DNA from: CAYOMP01 sp964405075
GTDB taxonomy: Bacteria > Bacillota > Clostridia > Lachnospirales > Lachnospiraceae
Length of the DNA stretch: 33,047 nucleotides
Assembly (NCBI GenBank): GCA_964405075.1
Contig: CAYOMP010000018.1
Coordinates: 1 to 33,047 of the forward strand
Direction: 5' to 3'
The position numbers and the translations under genes are program-made. This document shows positions 6,888 to 14,013 of the stretch, in pieces. Within the stretch, counting starts at the first letter, position 1, and the number at the start of each line of letters is the position of its first letter. The notes under the pieces were generated by a model. The model was not told where the DNA came from and made no database searches. It worked only from the letters and a program-made list of their open reading frames with translations.

Positions 6888-8795
6888 ATGAAAAAGCTTC
6901 AAGAAATTAAAATTACAGAATTTGATCAGTATCTATTCGGGGCAGGAACGCATTATGAAATCTATAAAAAATTAGGAGCCCACAGGGCCTGTAATGAAGG
7001 CGAGGAAGGTGTATACTTCGCTGTCTGGGCACCTAATGCTAAATCTGTTAATTTGATTGGTGAATTTAATGGATGGAATGAAACCAGTCACGAAATGGAA
7101 AGGAATGAACCATTAGGTATATATGACATATTTGTTCCAAATGTTAAGTTAGGGGCAATGTACAAATTCCTAATTACGACTAAAGAGGATAAAAAGTTAT
7201 ATAAAGCAGATCCCTTTGCAAATTGGGCACAGTTGCGCCCTGAAACGGCATCAAAGGTAACGGATATCACTAATTTTCAGTGGAATGATGAAGAATGGAT
7301 TCATAAACGAATTGCTGCTGATTTAAATTCAAGTCCTATGTCTATTTACGAAGTACATATTGGTTCGTGGAAAAAGCATTGTACAGATAATGATGAAGAT
7401 GGATTCTATAATTATAAAGAAGTGGCTCATGATTTGGCTAAATATGTTAAGTATATGGGGTATACCCATGTGGAATTAATGGGGATTGCAGAGCATCCTT
7501 ATGACGGTTCGTGGGGATATCAGGTGACAGGATATTTTGCACCTACTTCCAGATATGGAACTCCACAGGATTTTATGTATTTAGTAAATTACATGCATCA
7601 AAATGGAATAGGTGTTATTTTGGATTGGGTTCCTGCGCATTTTCCAAGGGATGCCCATGGTTTGGCAGAATTCGACGGAACTGCAGTATATGAATATGCA
7701 GATCCTAGAAAGGGAGAACATCCTGATTGGGGAACAAAGATTTTTGATTTTGGGAAAAATGAAGTTAGAAATTTCTTAATTGCAAATGCTTTATATTGGG
7801 TAGAAGAGTTTCATATTGATGGACTTAGGGTAGATGCTGTAGCGTCGATTCTGTATCTTGATTATGGTAAACAGGATGGTCAGTGGGTACCTAACCAGTA
7901 TGGCGGTAATAAGAATCTTGAGGCTATAGAATTTTTTAAACACCTTAATACCGTGGTGACTGGTAGAAATAAGGGCTCAATAATGATAGCAGAGGAGTCT
8001 ACTGCATGGCCTAAAGTGACAGGAACAGTAGAAGAAGACGGACTTAATTTCTCTTACAAATGGAATATGGGATGGATGAATGACTTTTTGGAATATATGA
8101 AATTAGATCCATATTTTAAAAAGGATAATCATAATAAAATGACATTTGCCATGACTTATGCCTATAGTGAAAATTACATATTAGTGTTATCTCATGATGA
8201 AGTGGTTCATTTAAAATGTTCTATGTTAAATAAAATGCCGGGAGAATATGATGATAAATTTGCCAATTTACGTTCGGCATACACATTTATGATGGGACAT
8301 CCCGGTAAAAAATTATTGTTTATGGGGCAGGAATTTGGCCAATGGCAGGAGTGGAGCGAGAAGCGAGAACTTGACTGGTATTTGTTAAATGAAGACAAGC
8401 ATAAACAGTTGCAAAGCTATGTCAGGGAGTTAAATAAGATATATACTAAATATCCTGCATTGTATGAAAGAGACACTACAGGCGGAGATTTTGAATGGAT
8501 AAATGCAAATGACTCATATAGAAGTATTTATAGCTTTGTCAGACATAGAAAAGATGATAGCCAAAATGTTCTTGTTATATGCAATTTTACCCCTGTAGAG
8601 TGGAAAGATTACCGCGTAGGGGTGCCAAGAAAAGGAAAGTATAAGATGATTCTTAACAGTGATGATGTAAAGTATGGCGGTACTACCAAGGGTGGTAAGA
8701 GGACATTTCAGGCTAAGAAGCAGGAGTGTGATGGAAGAGAGTACTCTATTGCATTTTCAATGAAGCCTTTTACAAGTGTGGTATTCGTATTTTAG
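6888..8795 (+). CDS. glgB: 1,4-alpha-glucan (glycogen) branching enzyme
   Basis: The enzyme moves a segment of an alpha-1,4-glucan chain to an alpha-1,6 position during glycogen synthesis in the cytoplasm. ATG 6888 is preceded by GGGGATGG at 6875-6882, giving 635 residues, usual for GlgB; the upstream TTG 6873 and ATG 6879 overlap that site. The N-terminal CBM48 domain (about 30-130) contains VYFAVWAPNAKSVNLIGEFN. The GH13 barrel carries DWVPAH (246-251), GLRVDAV with nucleophile D316, AEEST (368-372) with the general acid, and SHDEVVH. The C-terminal all-beta domain covers about the last 100 residues. It pairs functionally with the GH13 hydrolase upstream. No glgC, glgA or glgP lies in the window. 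Confidence 0.95.
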   Translation: MKKLQEIKITEFDQYLFGAGTHYEIYKKLGAHRACNEGEEGVYFAVWAPNAKSVNLIGEFNGWNETSHEMERNEPLGIYDIFVPNVKLGAMYKFLITTKEDKKLYKADPFANWAQLRPETASKVTDITNFQWNDEEWIHKRIAADLNSSPMSIYEVHIGSWKKHCTDNDEDGFYNYKEVAHDLAKYVKYMGYTHVELMGIAEHPYDGSWGYQVTGYFAPTSRYGTPQDFMYLVNYMHQNGIGVILDWVPAHFPRDAHGLAEFDGTAVYEYADPRKGEHPDWGTKIFDFGKNEVRNFLIANALYWVEEFHIDGLRVDAVASILYLDYGKQDGQWVPNQYGGNKNLEAIEFFKHLNTVVTGRNKGSIMIAEESTAWPKVTGTVEEDGLNFSYKWNMGWMNDFLEYMKLDPYFKKDNHNKMTFAMTYAYSENYILVLSHDEVVHLKCSMLNKMPGEYDDKFANLRSAYTFMMGHPGKKLLFMGQEFGQWQEWSEKRELDWYLLNEDKHKQLQSYVRELNKIYTKYPALYERDTTGGDFEWINANDSYRSIYSFVRHRKDDSQNVLVICNFTPVEWKDYRVGVPRKGKYKMILNSDDVKYGGTTKGGKRTFQAKKQECDGREYSIAFSMKPFTSVVFVF

Positions 8796-8879
8796 AATAC
8801 TATTTCAGAATTGTTTTAATCTTTTGCTTTTAAAGTGAAAATCGTATGTAAAAAAAACATTACTGATAATTTCTTGCTA

Positions 8880-8914
8880 AGAAAAGTTCTGGGAGAGTAT
8901 TCAGTTTTCTTTTG
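8880..8914 (+). terminator. Possible weak terminator after glgB
   Basis: AGAAAA (8880-8885) pairs with TTTTCT (8905-8910), with an inner CTG/CAG pair (8889-8891 with 8902-8904), followed by TTTG. The stem is AT-rich and the T tract short, so this is only a candidate. Confidence 0.3.
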
Positions 8915-8915
8915 A

Positions 8916-8949
8916 TTTTGTCGAAATATTTATGGGAGCATTGTATAAT
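8916..8949 (+). promoter_or_regulatory. Promoter with Spo0A-box-like element at the -35
   Basis: TATAAT at 8944-8949 is a perfect -10. At 17 bp upstream the -35 position reads TCGAAA (8921-8926), which lies inside TTTTGTCGAA (8916-8925). This contains TGTCGAA, the established Spo0A-binding box. An activator site overlapping a poor -35 is the layout known from Spo0A-activated sigma-A promoters such as spoIIG. The promoter would start transcription near 8956 for the gene at 9014. Binding by Spo0A is inferred. Confidence 0.6.
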
Positions 8950-9013
8950 ACAACTGCGGATTTTTTACAGATAAAAAGGATTAGAAATATATTAAAGATG
9001 AGGGGTACGATAG

Positions 9014-10027
9014 ATGAGTGAAGTACTTGCAATTATACCAGCCAGAAGTGGTTCAAAAAGTGTTATAGATAAAAATATCAGAGAGATAAATGGTAAACCG
9101 ATGATTGCGTATTCTATAGAGCATGCGCTAAAGTCAGAAACAATTACGAGAGTTATCGTGAGTACTGATAGTGAAAAATATGCAGAAATTGCAAGAAATT
9201 ATGGCGCTGAAACACCTTTTATCAGACCGGCAGAGTATGCAACGGACACATCTCTTGATATAGAAGTGTTTGAACACGCACTTAAATTTCTAAAGGAGAA
9301 GGAAGGGTATAAGCCAGATGTGGTAGTTCAGTTAAGACCTACATATCCTATTAGAAAAATTGAAGATATTGATAATATGGTTAATATGATGCTTAATGAT
9401 ATGAGCATTGATTCTATTCGCTGTATCGCACCGTCTAAAGAAGTGGCACATAAGATGTGGTATAAGGATGAGAACAACAATTTGACACCTATCATTACGG
9501 ACATACCAGAGTGCTACAATATGCCTCGTCAGCAATTGCCTAAGGTGTATTATCAAAATGCGTGCATAGATGTAATTAGAACGGATATTATTACTGAACA
9601 GCATTCTATGTCAGGTAAAAAAATAGTGGGCTATGAAATGAATGAGAATTTTGATATTGATACAGAAGAAGAATTTCTTAAGGCTTCAGATTATTTGAAG
9701 ATTATAGGTGGAAATAAAACTTTTGTGTTTGATATAGATGGGGTAGTTGCCCAGATTCAGAAAGATTTGGATTATGCTTTGTCAGAGCCTAATGAGCCGA
9801 TGATAAAGATAATTAATAAATTGTACGACTATGGAAATAAGATTGTCCTATTCACGGCAAGAGGTTATGTAACCGGTAAGGATTGGAGTCAGATTACAAA
9901 AGACCAAATGATTAGATGGGGTGTGAAATACCACGAGTTAAAATTTGGAAAGCCTAATGCAGATTATTATGTGGATGATAAAATGCTAAGTCTTGAAAGA
10001 TTGTACGATTTGTTTGATGAAGAATAA
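9014..10027 (+). CDS. Acylneuraminate cytidylyltransferase-like protein fused to a HAD phosphatase
   Basis: The N-terminal domain (1-228) belongs to the NeuA/KdsB-type nucleotidyltransferases that make CMP-nonulosonates from CTP. It shows IPARSGSK (8-15), QLRPTYPIR, YYQNACIDV and FDIDTEEEF. The usual GGSKR-x-P-x-KN motif is changed to SGSKSVIDKN. The C-terminal domain (about 232-337) is a small HAD-type phosphatase with FDIDG (nucleophile D240, acid D242), LFTARG, and a YYVDDKM aspartate pair. A phosphatase could remove the phosphate from a nonulosonate 9-phosphate just before activation; this is inference by analogy with other NeuA-HAD fusions. GAGGGG at 9000-9005 is the ribosome binding site. 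The next gene, a NeuB-like synthase, would supply the substrate. Similar in its first domain to the gene at 31941 but clearly a different lineage. Confidence 0.82.
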   Translation: MSEVLAIIPARSGSKSVIDKNIREINGKPMIAYSIEHALKSETITRVIVSTDSEKYAEIARNYGAETPFIRPAEYATDTSLDIEVFEHALKFLKEKEGYKPDVVVQLRPTYPIRKIEDIDNMVNMMLNDMSIDSIRCIAPSKEVAHKMWYKDENNNLTPIITDIPECYNMPRQQLPKVYYQNACIDVIRTDIITEQHSMSGKKIVGYEMNENFDIDTEEEFLKASDYLKIIGGNKTFVFDIDGVVAQIQKDLDYALSEPNEPMIKIINKLYDYGNKIVLFTARGYVTGKDWSQITKDQMIRWGVKYHELKFGKPNADYYVDDKMLSLERLYDLFDEE

Positions 10028-10066
10028 ATGTAATTTAGTGCAATAAAAATTCCATGGGCGAGATTT

Positions 10067-10081
10067 GTAAGTACAACTTAC
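10067..10081. promoter_or_regulatory. Inverted repeat immediately upstream of a -35 element
   Basis: GTAAGT-ACA-ACTTAC is a perfect 6-bp inverted repeat ending 3 bp before TTGACT at 10085. The place suits an operator or activator site. The halves GTAAG and CTTAC occur again in the leader stem at 10138-10188. Confidence 0.4.
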
Positions 10082-10084
10082 CTA

Positions 10085-10114
10085 TTGACTTCATATAAGA
10101 GTGAGTTTTACAAT
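10085..10114 (+). promoter_or_regulatory. Promoter of the NeuB-like gene
   Basis: TTGACT (10085-10090), an 18-bp spacer, and TACAAT (10109-10114). Each hexamer has one mismatch to the sigma-A consensus. The start point near 10121 leaves a leader of about 224 nt. Confidence 0.55.
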
Positions 10115-10120
10115 ATTTAC

Positions 10121-10344
10121 TATTAGTGTACCGATGCACTTGCGTAAGGTGATTTTTGAGTTAAAGCGAGAGTATACTTACGGCAAGTTAGATAAGTTTG
10201 TTTTGTTCGGATTGATTAAAGATGCAAGGATTTTGAGTTAAATAGTAAGGAATTCGGTGCCGAAGGTTTGTTGTTGAGTTTGAACAAAATAGCTTAGTTT
10301 AATGTGTTGCAGAAAAAATTATATAGGGATAGGAGAGACGGAAG
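10121..10344 (+). promoter_or_regulatory. Hairpin-rich 5' leader of the NeuB-like gene
   Basis: The leader contains an 11-bp stem, ACTTGCGTAAG (10138-10148) against CTTAC-G-GCAAGT (10177-10188) with one bulged G. It also has a small perfect hairpin TTCGG-TG-CCGAA (10253-10264). No T tract follows either hairpin, so a terminator is not apparent. A cis-acting regulatory RNA is possible. No known riboswitch consensus was recognised. The ribosome binding site AGGAGAG is at 10331-10337. Confidence 0.4.
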
Positions 10345-11841
10345 ATGAGTAGCAGTATTTTTGATGATTTATTTATATTTGAAATGGCAAACAGCCATCA
10401 GGGAAGTGTTGAACACGGTAAAGATATTATAGCTGAAATGGGGAAAATTGCCAGAAAACACAATATAAAAGCAGCGGTTAAATTACAGTACAGAAATCTT
10501 GACACATTTATTCATCCTGATTACAAGGACAGAACAGATGTTAAACATATTCCAAGATTTATGGGAACCAGATTAACATTTGACCAGTTTACTGAATTGG
10601 TGGATGCAACAAGAGAGGCTGGACTTGTTACAATGAGTACACCTTTTGATGAGGATGGAATCGACTGGTGTATGGACCAGGGTATTGATATTATTAAGAT
10701 TGCCAGTTGTAGTGCGCTTGATTGGCCATTGCTTGAAAAAGCAGCCAGAACAGGCAAACCACTTATTATCTCAACAGGCGGAAAAACTTTGTCAGATATT
10801 GATAAATTGTACAATTTCTTTACACATAAAAGATGTGACTTTGCATTTTTGCATTGTGTAGCTGAATATCCAGCACCAACAGAACGTTTACAGTTAGACT
10901 TTATCGATAAAATGCAAAGAAGATACAGAGATGTAACAATTGGTTATTCAGGACATGAAGACCCGGATGATAATACTGTTGCTATGCTTGCGGTAGCAAA
11001 AGGTGCTAAAATTCTAGAACGTCACGTTGGACTTCCAACAGAGACTATTACTCTTAATGCATATTCAATGAATCCTGAACAGGCAGATAAATGGGTAGAT
11101 TCAGCGTTAAAAGCTAGAAATATGTGCACAATGAAGAAGGAAAACGATAAATATATAAGTCAGGATGAAATAGATTCACTTAATTCATTAATGAGAGGTG
11201 TATATGTGAAACACGATGTTAAAGCAGGAGATGTTTTAACTCGTGAAGATGTATTCTTTGCCATGCCTTGCCATGAGAAACAAATGACCAGTGGTGATTT
11301 TTATGATGGATTAGAGGCAACTAAGGACTATAAACGTAATGATGAATTACATGAAAAGAAAGAGGTCACAGCTACCAAATTAGCCAGAAGTGTAGTTCAC
11401 GATGCCAAGGGTATGTTATATGAGGCAGGAATTGCATTAGGTGATACCTTTGATGTAGAATTATCTCATCATTATGGAATGCAGCATTTCCGACAGACAG
11501 GAGCCATTATTATTAGTATAATTAACAGAGAATACTGCAAAAAGTTATTAATTGTGTTGCCAGGTCAGAAGCATCCAACGCATGCACATAAGGTGAAGGA
11601 GGAAACATTCCAGTTGCTGTATGGAGATTTGACAGTGAACATTGAAGGCAAGGAAAGAGAAATGAAGCCTGGAGATATTCAGACTGTGCTTAGAGGAGAA
11701 AAGCATTCTTTTACATCTAAAACAGGAGCTATTTTTGAAGAGGTATCAACAACACATGTAAGAAATGATTCTTACTATGATGACCCAAGAATTAGCAGAC
11801 TTGATCCAATGGAGAGAAAAACAATATTGACTAAGTGGTAA
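10345..11841 (+). CDS. NeuB-like sugar acid synthase fused to SAF and cupin domains
   Basis: The N-terminal 270 residues form the NeuB-family TIM barrel, which condenses phosphoenolpyruvate with an amino sugar. EMANSHQG, KLQYRN, HCVAEYPAP and IGYSGHED are recognisable. Several family motifs differ: STGGKT for STGMA, YSGHE for YSDHT, and ERHVG for EKHF. The two metal-site histidines are nevertheless kept. Residues about 285-345 are an antifreeze-like SAF domain (RGVYVKHDVKAGDVL). The last 120 residues are a cupin with GQKHPTHAHKVKEETF and GEKHSF, giving the expected three-His/one-Glu metal site; it resembles D-lyxose isomerase-type cupins. Ordinary NeuB is about 340-350 residues, so the cupin is an extension. 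The substrate is probably an unusual amino sugar or sugar phosphate. The partner gene at 9014 would activate the product with CMP. Confidence 0.83.
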   Translation: MSSSIFDDLFIFEMANSHQGSVEHGKDIIAEMGKIARKHNIKAAVKLQYRNLDTFIHPDYKDRTDVKHIPRFMGTRLTFDQFTELVDATREAGLVTMSTPFDEDGIDWCMDQGIDIIKIASCSALDWPLLEKAARTGKPLIISTGGKTLSDIDKLYNFFTHKRCDFAFLHCVAEYPAPTERLQLDFIDKMQRRYRDVTIGYSGHEDPDDNTVAMLAVAKGAKILERHVGLPTETITLNAYSMNPEQADKWVDSALKARNMCTMKKENDKYISQDEIDSLNSLMRGVYVKHDVKAGDVLTREDVFFAMPCHEKQMTSGDFYDGLEATKDYKRNDELHEKKEVTATKLARSVVHDAKGMLYEAGIALGDTFDVELSHHYGMQHFRQTGAIIISIINREYCKKLLIVLPGQKHPTHAHKVKEETFQLLYGDLTVNIEGKEREMKPGDIQTVLRGEKHSFTSKTGAIFEEVSTTHVRNDSYYDDPRISRLDPMERKTILTKW

Positions 11842-11907
11842 AGTATCGGAATACGCAAAAGTGTTTATAAACGATTTAGAGGGTTTGACATAAGCCAATA
11901 ATTATAG

Positions 11908-12077
11908 AACTGCCCAAACAATGTTTTACAAACAGTTTGCAACGCTCAAAATGAACTAACTGTTAACTTCAACCAGACACGTTCAGCAAAGGCTTCACGT
12001 GTGGTTTACGTAAACAGTGGATTTCATTTGAGCTAAGAACGCAAAAGTGTGTTTGAAAAACATTGTTTTGGGCAGTT
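11908..12077. repeat. 170-bp imperfect palindrome (possible miniature element or giant hairpin)
   Basis: The outer ends AACTGCCC (from 11908) and GGGCAGTT (to 12077) match exactly. The arms continue with interruptions as CAATGTTTT / AAAACATTG, CAAACA / TGTTTG, CTCAAAATGAA / TTTCATTTGAG, and ACACGT / ACGTGT beside a central loop near 11985-12000. No target-site duplication was seen at the borders and no ORF lies inside. It starts 67 bp after the NeuB-like gene. It could be a MITE-like element, or a very long 3' hairpin of that transcript; no U tract follows. Confidence 0.6.
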
Positions 12078-12462
12078 AGTTTAATGGGTTGGAATGATTT
12101 TGTATGGGATAACATTATGTTGATGTGTTTGAAAAGATATTAGTTTAATATATTATCGAAGATAAAATTGAATATTGAGCTTTAGCTGCAGATTAAAAAA
12201 ATCTATAACATAATATTGTAATTTATTAGAAAATGATTTATACTGAGAAAGTTCTAAAATATTTTTATCAAATTAAAAGTTCTAAAATTCGAAAAATGTC
12301 TTAAGGCAAATCGCCAGAGATTCCAAGAATAGTTTTAAAGAAAAAGAGATACGTGATTAATACAATATTTTGGAAAAATAAATACATATTTTTAACAGAA
12401 GATGAGAATGATTTAGTAAAATAATCGTATAGGAATATCTTGTAAAGAAGTTTTTTGTATTT

Positions 12463-12598
12463 TATACTTAGAATATATACTTACATATTGTACTTAAGAG
12501 GTAGGTACTCTAACAAGGAGTAGTAGTTTTTTAGATATATGTTTATAACATAAGTATATTGTCAAGGCGTATTTTAATGTAGTTGCACTATATACTTA
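12463..12598. promoter_or_regulatory. Cluster of TATACTTA octamers
   Basis: TATACTTA occurs at 12463-12470, 12476-12483 and 12591-12598, and reversed at 12551-12558; TGTACTTA lies at 12489-12496. This is far more than expected in 136 bp even for AT-rich DNA. They may be binding sites upstream of the nuclease gene or remnants of a repeat. Confidence 0.35.
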
Positions 12599-12638
12599 AG
12601 GTATAGATACTTCATATGTGTAAAGGATACTATTTAAA

Positions 12639-12668
12639 TGTACATTTTGTGGAAAATAAAAATGTACA
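12639..12668. repeat. 10-bp inverted repeat upstream of the nuclease gene
   Basis: TGTACATTTT (12639-12648) pairs perfectly with AAAATGTACA (12659-12668) around a 10-nt loop. It lies just before the candidate -10 at 12680 and may be an operator or a weak hairpin. Confidence 0.4.
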
Positions 12669-12761
12669 ATTCTAATACTTATAATACCTTGTGCAAAACG
12701 TGGCTTCTTTTTTAAAATCCTCATAAATGTTTTAAATATGTTGATTTAGGAGGATGAGAAA

Positions 12762-13655
12762 TTGAAGATTGAAAATTTTGTTTTTGACGAATTGGAAGTT
12801 AAAAAGCAGCAAATTCGGGAGTTTGTATTATGGGATGATACATTTTTCTCGGTAGTAATGGAAGACAAAGACGCCTGTGAAGAAATGATTAGCGTTATTA
12901 CCCAAAGAGATGACTTGAAAATAATAGAAAATAAGACGCAGTTCTCTATGAGAAATGCAGATTCGAAATCGACTATAATCGATTTGCTGGCAGTGGATTC
13001 GAACAATAAGAGATATTGTATCGAGATACAAAAAGAGGACAGTGATGATGAGCAGAGAAGGGTTCGTTATATACAGGCAAATACCGATGTGATGTTTTTA
13101 GATAAAGGTGCAGACTACAAGGAAATACCTGATGTAATTACAATATTTATATCGAGATATGATCCGTTTAACAGAGGGATTGCAGTATATCACGTTAACC
13201 GTTATATAAAAGAAACCGGTGACATGGTTCGAAACGGAAGAGAAGAAATATATGTTAATGGAAAGAGTGACGATGGTTCGCTTATAGCGGAGTTGATGAA
13301 CGAGTTCTCTAATCGCAGGGAAATAAGTACAAAGTTTAGAAGAATAGCACAACGAGTAAGATATTTAAAATTTGATGAGAAAGGTGTGAGCGATATGTGT
13401 GAAAAAATGCAGAGAATAGTGGATATAGAAGTGCGTAAGGCAGTAGAAGAGAATACTATTGAAGTGACGGAGAAGGTGACGAAAATAGTAACGGAAGAAG
13501 TAACGGAAAAAGTAACAAGGGAAGTAACAGAAGAAGTTAGCTTAGCTACAGCAAGGAAACTTATACAGGATAGTGATTTTACTGTGGAGAAGATAGCAGA
13601 TATAACAAATTTATCAGTAAGTGTAGTAGAACAGTTAAAAAGAGAAATGAAGTAA
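12762..13655 (+). CDS. PD-(D/E)XK nuclease of the Rpn/transposase-like family
   Basis: Translation starts at TTG 12762, because AGGAGG (12748-12753) is 8 nt upstream and the ATG at 12754 leads straight to a stop. The 297-residue protein has the Rpn-type nuclease core with D74 in IIDLLAV and E88-x-Q90 in CIEIQKED, then RYIQANTDV. This family includes RecA-independent recombination-promoting nucleases (Rpn) and many 'PD-(D/E)XK nuclease family transposase' annotations. Residues about 235-258 are six repeats of VTE(E/K)-type tetrapeptides, likely an extended helix. The C-terminal 38 residues (SLATARKL to the end) look like a small helix-turn-helix end common in these proteins. It stands alone with its own terminator, inside AT-rich, palindrome-bearing DNA, as expected for an accessory or mobile gene. 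Confidence 0.82.
   Translation: MKIENFVFDELEVKKQQIREFVLWDDTFFSVVMEDKDACEEMISVITQRDDLKIIENKTQFSMRNADSKSTIIDLLAVDSNNKRYCIEIQKEDSDDEQRRVRYIQANTDVMFLDKGADYKEIPDVITIFISRYDPFNRGIAVYHVNRYIKETGDMVRNGREEIYVNGKSDDGSLIAELMNEFSNRREISTKFRRIAQRVRYLKFDEKGVSDMCEKMQRIVDIEVRKAVEENTIEVTEKVTKIVTEEVTEKVTREVTEEVSLATARKLIQDSDFTVEKIADITNLSVSVVEQLKREMK
13464..13535 (+). repeat. Six 12-bp tandem repeats inside the nuclease gene
   Basis: Six successive 12-bp units, consensus GTAACGGAAGAA, encode VTEK-VTKI-VTEE-VTEK-VTRE-VTEE. A change in unit number would keep the reading frame, so the helix length can vary by slippage without loss of the protein. Confidence 0.8.
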
Positions 13656-13673
13656 AGAAATAGAAAATTATAG

Positions 13674-13701
13674 GGAGATGGCAATTGCTATCTCCTTTTT
13701 T
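13674..13701 (+). terminator. Rho-independent terminator of the nuclease gene
   Basis: GGAGATGGC (13674-13682) pairs with GCTATCTCC (13687-13695) around AATT, with one G-U pair, and six T follow. It lies 18 nt after the stop codon. Confidence 0.85.
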
Positions 13702-13929
13702 AGGCAATGATTCGAAGAATGATTATGCTATATAATGAGGTAAATAGTCTGTTGGTAGGAATTTCAATTATCATAATAACTTAAAAATTATAAAGTATAC
13801 GTATGTACTTGAAAAAATACTTAAATAATATTTACTTTTATGACTATAGTCACAAGTGTTTTGTGCCAAATCATAAAAAGAGTGTAAAAAATTGTAAAAA
13901 TTAAGATTAAATCCTTAAAAAAGAGTGTT
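13702..13929. other. Intergenic region upstream of the glycan locus, with palindromes
   Basis: There is no gene here. GACTATAGTC at 13842-13851 is a perfect 10-bp palindrome, directly followed by CACAA-GTGTT-TTGTG at 13851-13865. Both lie about 75 bp upstream of the promoter and could be operator sites. Confidence 0.4.
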
Positions 13930-13964
13930 TTTTAGTCGAAATAATAAATGGTATGTAGTATAAT
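13930..13964 (+). promoter_or_regulatory. Promoter of the surface-glycan locus with Spo0A-box-like element
   Basis: TATAAT (13959-13964) is preceded at 17 bp by TCGAAA (13936-13941), within TTTTAGTCGAA (13930-13940). This matches the Spo0A box TGTCGAA at 6 of 7 positions. Layout and the GTCGAAATA sequence are the same as in the promoter at 8916-8949. Transcription would begin near 13971, before the gene at 14014. Confidence 0.6.
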
Positions 13965-14013
13965 AATCTTTATAAAATAAATTGAATAAAAACAAAATAT
14001 GGAGAAACAGAAT

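Larger units (their letters stand above)
12078..12761. other. AT-rich gap between the palindrome and the nuclease gene
   Basis: About 680 bp without a gene. It contains the TATACTTA cluster (12463-12598), a 10-bp hairpin at 12639-12668, and a TATAAT at 12680-12685 that could be the -10 of the nuclease gene, although no good -35 is seen at 16-18 bp. Confidence 0.5.

Noticed and set aside
13202..13684. 160-residue - strand ORF opposite the nuclease gene
   Set aside because: It is a shadow of the + strand codons, including the 12-bp repeat (read as SVT-type repeats), with no start signal.
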